Below are positions 18,064-26,323 of a stretch of 36,993 nt of DNA, in pieces. Under the pieces are notes generated by a model that was given only the letters and a program-made list of their open reading frames with translations, was not told the DNA's origin and made no database searches. The DNA comes from an uncultured Ruminococcus sp. (lineage in GTDB: Bacteria; Bacillota; Clostridia; Oscillospirales; Ruminococcaceae). A program made the position numbers and the translations under genes. The stretch lies in the NCBI GenBank assembly GCA_946621745.1, contig CAMOOV010000006.1, positions 1 to 36,993 of the forward strand, read 5' to 3'. How positions within the stretch are numbered: the first letter of the stretch is position 1; each line of letters starts with the position of its first letter.

Positions 18064-18774
18064 ATGCAGACAAAACTTGCTTATTATTCCGCACAGGGAA
18101 ACCGGGAAATGAATGAAGATTCTGTTTCCGTTCTGGAATTCGGAAACTCTGTGCTTGCGCTGGTCGCGGACGGGCTCGGCGGTCACGGCGGGGGCGCGGA
18201 AGCATCCCGCTGCGTGATCGCTTCCGTGAACGCCGACCTGCAAAACAAGCCGATCAGTGAGGTCAGCGTTTGCAATGCGATCCGCAGTGCAAATGCAAAG
18301 ATCATGGCCACGCAGCAGGACGGCGTGCGGCGGCAGTCAACGATCGCGCTGCTCTGGTTCGATCAGAAGTGTGCGGTTGCGGCGAATGTCGGAGATACGC
18401 GGATCTATCAGTTCCGCGGCGATCAGATCATTTTTCAGTCGGTCGATCACAGTACGGCACAGATTGCGGTAATGCTCGGAGATCTCCGGGCGGAGCAGAT
18501 CCGGAACATCTCGGACCGCAGCAGTCTGGTCCGGGCTGTCGGCATGGCAGAAGAATTGCAGATCGACACACATCATCTGGAATTCCGGAGCGGCGACCGC
18601 TTTCTGCTCTGCTCGGACGGCTTCTGGGAGCATATCACGGAGCAGGAAATGTGCTATTATCTGGCGCACGCTGAGAATGTCAAGGACTGGCTGCGGCAGA
18701 TGCGGGATTATGTCTCCGTAAACGGCGCAGAGAAGACAGAAAACAATTCCGCCGTTGTGATCGGCATAGAGTAA
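18064..18774 (+). CDS. PP2C-family serine/threonine protein phosphatase
   Basis: GNREMNEDSV, VADGLGGHGGG, ANVGDTRIYQF, LLCSDGFWEH, ENNSAVVIGI motifs; RBS ggaggagctgtc. Confidence 0.92.
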   Translation: MQTKLAYYSAQGNREMNEDSVSVLEFGNSVLALVADGLGGHGGGAEASRCVIASVNADLQNKPISEVSVCNAIRSANAKIMATQQDGVRRQSTIALLWFDQKCAVAANVGDTRIYQFRGDQIIFQSVDHSTAQIAVMLGDLRAEQIRNISDRSSLVRAVGMAEELQIDTHHLEFRSGDRFLLCSDGFWEHITEQEMCYYLAHAENVKDWLRQMRDYVSVNGAEKTENNSAVVIGIE

Positions 18775-18785
18775 ATACGGCAGCA

Positions 18786-18820
18786 AAAAAGCCGCCCGGT
18801 GCATTTGTGTACCGGGCGGC
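18786..18820 (-). terminator. Rho-independent terminator for the - strand gene (hairpin also follows PP2C)
   Basis: Perfect 10-bp stem gccgcccggt/accgggcggc; on - strand followed by TTTTTTGCTG. Confidence 0.85.
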
Positions 18821-18909
18821 TGACTGTTATCTGCTGAACGGGACGCGGCAGAAAAACAGCCACAGCATCTATGACAGCGGTCATAAATTCTATGGCTGAT
18901 GTTTCTTTT

Positions 18910-20271
18910 TTACGGAGCGCTCCAGGCGAGAAGCTGTGCGCTGTTCATAAAGCCGTTCAAGGTCTCCCCGTTGACGACCGCACGCACCGAAACGGCGCCG
19001 CCGTTCAGCGGGAGTGCATCCGTGCCGATGCCGACGATTGCACCTGCGGGGAGCATTGCGAAGGCTGCACCGCCGGCCGTTTCCGAAAGGGCTGCATTGC
19101 TTTCCGTGACAACGGCATAGGTCTCGCCTGCCGCCGCCGTAAAGCTGCTGTTATAGCTGCCTGCTTTGCTTCTGAGCGCCTGCGAATCCGCTGCACTGTT
19201 TGGCTGCATTTCGGCATACGAAGCCCAGCTGCCGATCGACATTCCGCGGCTTTGCAGCTCTGTATCCAGAATATGCTCAAAGTCGAGCGGAACCTGATAC
19301 AGCCCAGATGCCGCGCAGGTGCCGAACTGAAGCTCGGTCTGTGTGCCGTCTGCGCGGTCTGTCCGGTGGGAATAGTGAACATGATATTCCGTCTGCCATT
19401 CCACACCGAGCTGATAATAGTGCAGGCGCGCCCAGACATTCTCACAGGTCGCCGTATCATAATAGCCGAGGATCTGGTAATTATTGCCCTGCGATGCATA
19501 ATAGATGAACCGGCTGCCTGCGTCATACTGCATGAAATTGAAGCCGGACCCGGTCTGCCACGGATGCTCGGAGGCATCGCCTGTTCCGCCGAGACGGTTG
19601 CGGGTGCTGAAATCATCTGCCGGAGATGCGGCATAGTAGCCGCCGCTGCTGTGCAGAATGACAGTCGGCTGCGAACTGCCCTGTGCATCGACGAAATAGG
19701 CAGAGCCGTTCTGCGAGGCGGCAAGATAGAGTGCGAGCAGCTTGTTATAGCCGATCTGTCCCTCTGCCGGCTGATCGGTCGGCTGGACGACCGGAGCCGC
19801 TGCGGCCGCAGTTGTCGTTGTAGAGGTCGTCTGACCGGCCTGCGTGGTCTGTCCGCCGCGGGCAGTCGTTTTGCCGTTGCCGGTGACCTTGCTGAAGTTC
19901 GAGGGCTGTACGGTAATGGCCGCCGGTGCCGTTGCGTTAGTCAGCGCGGATGTGGCTGTGGATGAGGCATCGGTCGTACCTGTATCGGATGTGGTAGCGG
20001 CCTCCGTGAATTCTGCCGGACCTGCATCAGTCTGTGTGGTCACGGTTGTCATTGCGCCGGTCATTTCCGCGAGATCCGAACGCGAAATTTCATTTGTGTT
20101 CTGATTGTTTTCCGCAAGCCGTTCCCGCATCAGCAGAACGGTCCATGTGATCAGTACGGCACAGAACAGCACTGCCACAGCCATAAGAATGATCTGCTTT
20201 GTCTGGCTGAGCTGCTTGCCGTTTTTCTTTTTCGGGGCGCTGCCGCTGCCCGGCTGATTGGATTCGCCCAT
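18910..20271 (-). CDS. Single-pass membrane-anchored protein with Thr/Ala-rich linker and extracellular domain (unknown function; possible SH3-like C-terminus)
   Basis: KKKNGKQLSQTKQIILMAVAVLFCAVLITWTVLLMRER TM segment; T-rich linker; C-terminal AGETYAVVTESNAALSE...LPAGAIVGIGTDALPLNGGAVSVRAVVNGETLNGFMNSAQL. Confidence 0.8.
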   Translation of the reverse strand: MGESNQPGSGSAPKKKNGKQLSQTKQIILMAVAVLFCAVLITWTVLLMRERLAENNQNTNEISRSDLAEMTGAMTTVTTQTDAGPAEFTEAATTSDTGTTDASSTATSALTNATAPAAITVQPSNFSKVTGNGKTTARGGQTTQAGQTTSTTTTAAAAAPVVQPTDQPAEGQIGYNKLLALYLAASQNGSAYFVDAQGSSQPTVILHSSGGYYAASPADDFSTRNRLGGTGDASEHPWQTGSGFNFMQYDAGSRFIYYASQGNNYQILGYYDTATCENVWARLHYYQLGVEWQTEYHVHYSHRTDRADGTQTELQFGTCAASGLYQVPLDFEHILDTELQSRGMSIGSWASYAEMQPNSAADSQALRSKAGSYNSSFTAAAGETYAVVTESNAALSETAGGAAFAMLPAGAIVGIGTDALPLNGGAVSVRAVVNGETLNGFMNSAQLLAWSAP

Positions 20272-20431
20272 GATCCTGATCGCTCCTTTCTCCCGGTATC
20301 TATACTATAACTAATGATATCATACCAAAAAAATGTGAAAAAAGAAAGTAAAAAGCGAATTTTCTGTTAGTATGCACAAAAACATCTATGCGGACCTGCA
20401 AATTATATCCGTCTCAACATGAGAAAGCAGA

Positions 20432-20461
20432 AGCAGTACCGCCCGAACGGACGGCACTGCT
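20432..20461. terminator. Inverted repeat / likely terminator downstream of metY
   Basis: agcagtaccgccc-gaac-ggacggcactgct with imperfect stem; gtttttgc on + side and T-rich on - side. Confidence 0.55.
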
Positions 20462-20469
20462 GTTTTTGC

Positions 20470-21735
20470 TTATTTGACTGCATCGAAGGCCTGTGCGATA
20501 TCCGCAATGATATCGTCCACATTTTCAAGACCGACGGAAAGCCGGATCATGCCCGCATTGATGCCCGCGGCAATGAGCTGCTCGTCTGTCAGCTGACGGT
20601 GCGTTTCCGATGCCGGATGCAGGACACAGGTACGGATATCCGCAACGTGTACCACATTCGAGGCGAGCTTCAGTGAATCCATCCAGTTCATTGCGGTATT
20701 TCTGCCGCCCTTGATGACGAACGAAATGACACCGCTGCAACCGTCCGGGAGATAGGTCTTTGCGCGGTCATAATAGGGATCATCCTTGAGTCCCGGATAG
20801 CTGACCGACTCGACCTCCGGACGGCTCAGCAGATATTCCGCGACCTTCTGCGCATTGATGCAGTACTGCTTCATGCGGACGGCGAGCGTCTCCAGACCGA
20901 GGTTGAGATAGAATGCCGCCGTCGCGCTCGGATAGCAGCCGAAATCGCGCATCAGCTGCATTCTGCACTTGATGATATATGCCATTTCGCCGAACTGTGC
21001 AACATAGCGAACGCCGTGATAGCTCTCATCCGGCTCGGTGAACTCCGGGAATTTGCCGTTGTCCCACGGGAATGTGCCGCAGTCCACGATCACGCCGCCG
21101 CCCTGCACGGCATGGCCGTCCATATATTTTGTGGTGGAATGCGTGATGATATCCGCGCCGAATTCCTTCGGACGGCAGAGAATCGGTGTCGGGAAGGTGT
21201 TGTCCACGATGAGCGGCAGACCGTTGTCATGGGCAAAATCCGCGAACTTTTTGATATCAAGGACGGAGAGCGCCGGATTTGCGAGCGTTTCACCGAAGAC
21301 GCAGCGGGTATTCGGCTTGATCGCCTTTTGCAGCTCCTCACGGGAAGCCTCCTGATCGACGAAGATGCACTCAATGCCGAGACGCTTGAGCGTTGTGGAG
21401 AAAAGGTTGACCGTGCCGCCGTAGATCGTGCCGGTCGAGATAAAGCTGTCGCCTGCGGAGCAGATATTCAGTACGGCGAGCAGATTGGCCGCCTGTCCGC
21501 TGGTGGTACACATCGCTGCGACGCCGCCCTCCAGTGCCGCGATCTTCTTTTCAACGGCATCGACGGTCGGATTCGCAAAGCGGGAATACATCGGCTCTGT
21601 CGGAAGATCAAAGAGTGCTGCGATATGCGCAGTAGAATCAAAGGTATAGGTCGTGCTCTGAACGATGGGCACGACGCGCGGATCGCCGTTGCCGGGGGTA
21701 TAGCCGGCGTGCAGGCATTTGGTTTCGAGTTCCAT
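20470..21735 (-). CDS. metY: O-acetylhomoserine aminocarboxypropyltransferase (sulfhydrylase), PLP-dependent
   Basis: METKCLHAGY-like start (MELETKCLHAGYTPGNGDPRVVPIVQSTTYTFDS); HSTTKYMDGHAVQGGGVIVDCG lysine region; start moved to ATG 21735 behind AGGAGG. Confidence 0.92.
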   Translation of the reverse strand: MELETKCLHAGYTPGNGDPRVVPIVQSTTYTFDSTAHIAALFDLPTEPMYSRFANPTVDAVEKKIAALEGGVAAMCTTSGQAANLLAVLNICSAGDSFISTGTIYGGTVNLFSTTLKRLGIECIFVDQEASREELQKAIKPNTRCVFGETLANPALSVLDIKKFADFAHDNGLPLIVDNTFPTPILCRPKEFGADIITHSTTKYMDGHAVQGGGVIVDCGTFPWDNGKFPEFTEPDESYHGVRYVAQFGEMAYIIKCRMQLMRDFGCYPSATAAFYLNLGLETLAVRMKQYCINAQKVAEYLLSRPEVESVSYPGLKDDPYYDRAKTYLPDGCSGVISFVIKGGRNTAMNWMDSLKLASNVVHVADIRTCVLHPASETHRQLTDEQLIAAGINAGMIRLSVGLENVDDIIADIAQAFDAVK

Positions 21736-21787
21736 AGCGAACAATCCTCCTGAATCTGAATTGCGGCAGCTGGGCCGCGATACTCCT

Positions 21788-21816
21788 ATTATAGTAAAAA
21801 AACGCCGGTCTGTCAA
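21788..21816 (-). promoter_or_regulatory. Perfect-consensus SigA promoter for metY
   Basis: TTGACA-N17-TATAAT read on - strand. Confidence 0.85.
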
Positions 21817-21826
21817 GTACCGGTAC
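21817..21826. promoter_or_regulatory. 10-bp palindrome GTACCGGTAC abutting the metY -35 box (possible operator)
   Basis: Direct reading; function is inference. Confidence 0.35.
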
Positions 21827-21971
21827 CGTTTCCTTCGGCACGGTTTGCGAAAGGCACGGTAACACTTTCAGCCCCAATGCAACGCATTCACACTGCTGAT
21901 CGCGGCTTCAGCCAAGTGACTGATATCGGCATTGGACTGAGAAAACACGAATTGTGAACCGTTTGAATCCA

Positions 21972-22000
21972 TTGCGTTTTTTATAAGAATATGATATAAT
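21972..22000 (+). promoter_or_regulatory. SigA-type promoter upstream of the prephenate dehydratase-like gene
   Basis: TTGCGT-N17-TATAAT; weak -35, perfect -10. Confidence 0.5.
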
Positions 22001-22028
22001 AAGACAATCACGATACGGGGGTATCCTT

Positions 22029-22994
22029 ATGATAAGACAGATCATTCTCGCAGCTGCAGCCGCAGCTATGCTGCTTACAGGCTGCGGAAATACCGCAGGA
22101 CAGACCGCTTCATCATCAGCAGAGGCTTCCTCTGCCGGTGTGGTACAGGGCACCATACTGCCTGAAATAAAGGCCGATACATCGGCAAAGGAAGCCCGGA
22201 TCAGCTATCTTGGACCGGAGGGAACCTATACGCAGGAGGCCTGCGGCGTTTTCTTTGACGGGAAGGGCAGCTATCTGCCGTGCGAAACTGTGGGCGACGC
22301 TGTGGACACGCTGGTCAAGGCGGAAAGCAGCTTTGCAGTGATCCCGCAGGAGAATACAATCGGCGGTGCGGTCACTGACTATATCGACATACTGATCAGC
22401 AATCCCGGCGTGTCTGTAGTGGGCGAGGTTGAGCTGCCTATCAATCAGAATCTGCTGGTAATGCCGGGAACAAAAATCTCTGATATCAGGACGGTCTACT
22501 CTCATAAGCAGGGCATTGCGCAGGGCAAGGAGTGGCTGGAGGCCAATCTGCCGGAGGCAGAGATCAAAGAAGCAGCAAGCACCGCCGAGGGTGCGAAAAT
22601 GGTCTCTGAGGGAGGAGATCCGACCTGCGGCGCGATCGCATCAGCGGCCTGTGCCGATGTCTACGGACTTGAGATCCTTGCTGCCGGTATACAGAACAAC
22701 GACAGCAACAAAACACGGTTTTATGTTCTGTCGGCGCAGCAGCCTCCTACGGCCGCGGCGGCCCGGATCGCCTTTATTGCAGACGGCAATGCTGCTGATC
22801 TGCCGGCACTGATGACTGCAATCAATGAACAGGGTATCAGACTGATCGCACTGCACGACCGGCCGAAAAAGACCGTGCTCGGAGAATATCAATATGTGAT
22901 AGAGTGCGCCGGCTGCTCCTATGAGCAGTATGTGAAGCTGGCCGAAGATACCCGGCTCAGTATGCGTTTCCTCGGCAGCTTTGATGTGAAATAG
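22029..22994 (+). CDS. Prephenate dehydratase-like protein with C-terminal ACT-like domain and lipoprotein signal peptide
   Basis: Lipobox LLTGC after MIRQIILAAAAAAM; PDT domain ISYLGPEGTYTQEA...FAVIPQENTIGGAV...GIQNNDSNKTRFYVL; ACT-like LIALHDRPKKTVLGEYQYVIECAG. Confidence 0.9.
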   Translation: MIRQIILAAAAAAMLLTGCGNTAGQTASSSAEASSAGVVQGTILPEIKADTSAKEARISYLGPEGTYTQEACGVFFDGKGSYLPCETVGDAVDTLVKAESSFAVIPQENTIGGAVTDYIDILISNPGVSVVGEVELPINQNLLVMPGTKISDIRTVYSHKQGIAQGKEWLEANLPEAEIKEAASTAEGAKMVSEGGDPTCGAIASAACADVYGLEILAAGIQNNDSNKTRFYVLSAQQPPTAAAARIAFIADGNAADLPALMTAINEQGIRLIALHDRPKKTVLGEYQYVIECAGCSYEQYVKLAEDTRLSMRFLGSFDVK

Positions 22995-23154
22995 TATTTT
23001 TGCCGTGCGGCAGAGACTGCTTATATGCAAACGCGCCGTTTTTCATAATCTTTCCGAAAATGTGTAAAAATGCAGAAAAGGACTTTACTTTTACGGACTA
23101 ATGTGTTAAAATAGAAGTACAAACCGCAAACACATAAAAGGAGGCACGATCAAT

Positions 23155-23466
23155 ATGTTCAAGCCAATGGACGAAGCGCATCTGAAAGACCTTTACGAGG
23201 CATTTGCCGTTTTGAATACGCCTGAGGAGATTGCGATGTTCATGCAGGATCTCTGCACCCCGCAGGAGCTTGTTGCGATCGCGCAGCGCTACCAGATCGC
23301 GAAGCTGCTCTCGGAGGATTACCGCTATGCCGAGATCGTCGAGAAGACCGGCACCAGCACCGCAACGATCAGCCGCGTCAACCGTTCCCTGAGCATGGTC
23401 AGCTCCGGCGGCTATGCGATCGTCTTTGACCGCCTGAAAAAGCAGAAAGAGGAATCCGCGGAATGA
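23155..23466 (+). CDS. YerC/YecD family TrpR-related protein
   Basis: LYEAFAVLNTPEEIAMFMQDLCTPQELVAIAQRYQIAKLLSEDYRYAEIVEKTGTSTATISRVNRSL, Trp-repressor-like HTH. Confidence 0.92.
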   Translation: MFKPMDEAHLKDLYEAFAVLNTPEEIAMFMQDLCTPQELVAIAQRYQIAKLLSEDYRYAEIVEKTGTSTATISRVNRSLSMVSSGGYAIVFDRLKKQKEESAE

Positions 23467-24248
23467 CGCCTTCCTACGGCGTTTTCGCGCAGTATTACGA
23501 TGCCCTGACGGAAAATGTCGCTTATGCGGCGCGGGCAGAGGCGCTCTGCCGCCTGATCGCAAAATGGGAGCAGCCGGATATGCCCGACCGCATCCTGCTG
23601 GATCTCGCCTGCGGGACAGGTGCGCTCTCAGAGGAATTTGCCCGCCGCGGCTGGGATGTCATCGGCATCGACAGCTCGGAGGAAATGCTCAGCGAGGCGC
23701 TGGATAAAAAATATGATTCCGGCCTGCCGATCCAGTATCTGAAACAGGATATGCGGCGGCTGGATCTGTTCGGCTGCATCAGCGTGACTGTCTGTGCGCT
23801 GGACAGTCTGAATCATCTGCCGCAGCTTTCGGATGTCCGCCGGACAATGGAGCGCGTCAACCTTTTTTCCAATGCAGGTGCCCTCTTTTTATTCGACCTG
23901 AATACGGAATACAAGCACCGCTGCGTACTCGCGGAGCAGTGCTTTGCATTCGATCTGCCGGAGGCATTCTGCGTCTGGCAGAATCACTGTGAAGACCGTG
24001 CGCCGGATTATCCGGTGCAGATCCGGCTGGATTTCTTTGAGCAGCTCGCGGACGGAAAATACCGCCGCAGCACCGAGGAATTCTCCGAGCATATCTGGCA
24101 GCCTGCACAGATCGAAGCACTGCTGCATGAGACCGGCTTTACGCTGCTGGAGGTGCTGGACGGCGACAGCTATTCTGCGCCCGTGCCGGAGACACAGCGG
24201 CTTTTGTATATTGCGCGCGCATCCGGCGGGCAGCAGATGCCGGAATGA
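23463..24248 (+). CDS. Class I SAM-dependent methyltransferase
   Basis: YDALTENVAYAARAEAL...LLDLACGTGALSEEFARRGWDVIGIDSSEEML; 4-bp overlap with upstream gene. Confidence 0.9.
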   Translation: MTPSYGVFAQYYDALTENVAYAARAEALCRLIAKWEQPDMPDRILLDLACGTGALSEEFARRGWDVIGIDSSEEMLSEALDKKYDSGLPIQYLKQDMRRLDLFGCISVTVCALDSLNHLPQLSDVRRTMERVNLFSNAGALFLFDLNTEYKHRCVLAEQCFAFDLPEAFCVWQNHCEDRAPDYPVQIRLDFFEQLADGKYRRSTEEFSEHIWQPAQIEALLHETGFTLLEVLDGDSYSAPVPETQRLLYIARASGGQQMPE

Positions 24249-24250
24249 TA

Positions 24251-24820
24251 TCAGCGCAGCAGCATATGCCGGTTATAGCGCGGCGCCGAGAGAAAGCTGT
24301 GATAGAGCTTTGCATAGACCGCACGGATCTCATCCTGTGAATGCAGCTTTCCCACAGGCAGCTCCAGAATCCGGTATTCCACGCCGAAGACCTGCGCGGT
24401 CACGCCGGTATCCTGACAGCCGCAGCGCGCATAAAACCGCAGACGGCGCTCCGCGGTCTGCCGCTCCGCATCGTTTTCCATATAATCCGGATTCTCCGAT
24501 TCGATCAGGAGGGAATCCGCATCGGCGAACTGTCCGCGCAGCATCCCCAGAAAGCGGCTGCCGATCCCGGAATCGCGGAATTTTCCGATCACCGCAAAAT
24601 AATCGAGCAGCAGATCCGCTCCGACCTGCACGAGCATCGCATAGCCGCAGAGTGTCTCCTGCCTAAAACAGCCGAGACAGATGTATTCCCCGCGGGCGAT
24701 CGCATCGAGCATCATCCGGAGCGGCTTCAGCTCTGCCGCATGAAAATCGTGTATCATATAATCCTGATAGACGGCGGAAAGCTGCCGGCTGTCAAGCTGA
24801 CGGATTTCTATCATATCCAT
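24251..24820 (-). CDS. GNAT-family N-acetyltransferase
   Basis: LCGYAMLVQVGADLLLDYFAVIGKFRDSGIGSRFLGML acetyl-CoA-binding-like region; start chosen at MDMIEI. Confidence 0.75.
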   Translation of the reverse strand: MDMIEIRQLDSRQLSAVYQDYMIHDFHAAELKPLRMMLDAIARGEYICLGCFRQETLCGYAMLVQVGADLLLDYFAVIGKFRDSGIGSRFLGMLRGQFADADSLLIESENPDYMENDAERQTAERRLRFYARCGCQDTGVTAQVFGVEYRILELPVGKLHSQDEIRAVYAKLYHSFLSAPRYNRHMLLR

Positions 24821-24845
24821 GATGACCACATCCCTTCTATATTGT

Positions 24846-24874
24846 ATTATATCACAATTTCTCCGGATTGACAA
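24846..24874 (-). promoter_or_regulatory. SigA-type promoter for the GNAT gene
   Basis: TTGTCA-N17-TATAAT on - strand. Confidence 0.65.
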
Positions 24875-24900
24875 TCTCCGGAGCTGTAAGGAGCATATCT

Positions 24901-25806
24901 ATGAAAGGCATCCTCAAACGCTGGCTCTCTGGCGACGGCGCAGTCGTCTGCGCTGTGCTGGACGGCACGGAAATGTGCCGCGAAATGGAGCGCATCCATA
25001 AAACCTCTGCTGTCTGCACGGCCGCGCTCGGCAGACTTTCCATGGCCGCATCGCTGATCGGCTATACGCTGAAAAATCCCGGCGATACCGTGACCGTCCG
25101 CATCGACGGCGGCGGCCCTGCCGGGATCCTGCTGGCGGTTGCCGATGATCTCGGCAATGTCAAAAGCTATGTCGATAATCCGCTGGTTGAGCTGCCGCTC
25201 AATGCAAAGGGCAAGCTCGATGTCGCGGGCGCTGTCGGCACGGACGGAACCCGGTTTGTCATCAAGGATATCGGCCTCAAGGAGCCGTACTCCGGACAGA
25301 CCGCGCTCGTTTCCGGCGAGATCGCCGAGGATGTGACGCAGTATTTTGCGGACAGCGAGCAGGTGCCGAGCGCCTGCGGTCTCGGCGTACTGGTCAATCC
25401 CGATCTGACCGTTGCGGCGGCGGGCGGCTATCTGATCCAGCTTCTGCCCTTTGCGCCGGAAAAGGATATCGCACAGCTGGAGGAGAATCTTCGCGATGTC
25501 ACGAGCGTGACCGCCATGCTCACGGACGGCATGACCGCCGACGATATCGCGCAGAAGCTGCTGCACGGCCTTGCACCCGAAAAGCTCGACGAATCCGAGC
25601 CCGCATACGCCTGCGACTGCTCCCGCGAGCGCACCGCCCGTATGCTCCGCGCACTGGATATCCCGACGCTGCGCGAAATGGCTGCCGAAATGCCGGAGAT
25701 CGAGGTTTGCTGCCATTTCTGTACGAAGAAATATAAATTCACGCCGCAGGAGATCTCACAGATGGCTGATGAAAAGGAGAAAGCTGCCGCTGCGGACGAT
25801 GAGTAA
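24901..25806 (+). CDS. hslO: Redox-regulated chaperone Hsp33
   Basis: Hsp33 fold sequence (GRLSMAASLIGYTLKNPGDTVTVRIDGGGPAG) with C-terminal CDC...CHFC zinc motif; start at 24901 behind aaggag. Confidence 0.95.
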   Translation: MKGILKRWLSGDGAVVCAVLDGTEMCREMERIHKTSAVCTAALGRLSMAASLIGYTLKNPGDTVTVRIDGGGPAGILLAVADDLGNVKSYVDNPLVELPLNAKGKLDVAGAVGTDGTRFVIKDIGLKEPYSGQTALVSGEIAEDVTQYFADSEQVPSACGLGVLVNPDLTVAAAGGYLIQLLPFAPEKDIAQLEENLRDVTSVTAMLTDGMTADDIAQKLLHGLAPEKLDESEPAYACDCSRERTARMLRALDIPTLREMAAEMPEIEVCCHFCTKKYKFTPQEISQMADEKEKAAAADDE

Positions 25807-25835
25807 AATTAAATATAAAAATATATGGAAACTAC

Positions 25836-25864
25836 TTGACAAATCCGGATTTATCGGTTATAAT
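25836..25864 (+). promoter_or_regulatory. Perfect-consensus SigA promoter of the tRNA cluster
   Basis: TTGACA-N17-TATAAT, 30 bp upstream of the first tRNA. Confidence 0.88.
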
Positions 25865-25893
25865 AATAGGGCGCTGTAATTGCAGCGCTGTTC

Positions 25894-25966
25894 GGAAGCT
25901 TAGCTCAGCTGGGAGAGCATCTGCCTTACAAGCAGAGGGTCACAGGTTCGAGCCCTGTAGTTTCCA
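25894..25966 (+). tRNA. tRNA-Val(TAC)
   Basis: Cloverleaf: acceptor ggaagct/agtttcc, anticodon loop ctTACaa on TCTGC/GCAGA stem, GGTTCGAGCC T-arm. Confidence 0.95.
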
Positions 25967-25969
25967 TCT

Positions 25970-26043
25970 GGCCTGGTAGTTCAGTTGGTTAGAACGCCGC
26001 CCTGTCACGGCGGAGGTCGTGGGTTCGAGTCCCATCCAGGTCG
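25970..26043 (+). tRNA. tRNA-Asp(GTC)
   Basis: Acceptor ggcctgg/ccaggtc; anticodon loop ctGTCac. Confidence 0.95.
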
Positions 26044-26051
26044 CTTATTAT

Positions 26052-26124
26052 GCGGATTTAGCTCATCTGGTAGAGCGCCACCTTGCCAAGGTGGAGGTAG
26101 CGGGTTCGAGCCCCGTAATCCGCT
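26052..26124 (+). tRNA. tRNA-Gly(GCC)
   Basis: Acceptor gcggatt/aatccgc; anticodon loop ttGCCaa on CCACC/GGTGG. Confidence 0.95.
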
Positions 26125-26136
26125 TCTTTTTTATAC

Positions 26137-26207
26137 GGCGCGATAGCCAAGTGGTAAGGCAATGGTCTGCAACACCGTGATCACCAGTTCAAATCTGGTT
26201 CGCGCCT
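26137..26207 (+). tRNA. tRNA-Cys(GCA)
   Basis: Acceptor ggcgcga/tcgcgcc; anticodon GCA; CAGTTCAAATCTG T-arm. Confidence 0.95.
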
Positions 26208-26210
26208 TAA

Positions 26211-26240
26211 AAGGCACTCCGATTTTCGGGGTGCTTTTTT
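26211..26240 (+). terminator. Rho-independent terminator after the tRNA cluster
   Basis: aaggcactccg-attt-tcggggtgctttttt. Confidence 0.88.
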
Positions 26241-26323
26241 CATGGCTTTTTGAGAATCGCTGAAAAATGAAGCATCCCGGCCGCTGCATACACGGTCGGG
26301 ATGCATTTTTCGATTGCATATTC

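Noticed and set aside
25894-26207. Possible rRNA operon or integrative element at the tRNA cluster
   Set aside because: No rRNA sequence, integrase or att-like duplication of a tRNA 3' end seen; the cluster has its own promoter and terminator.
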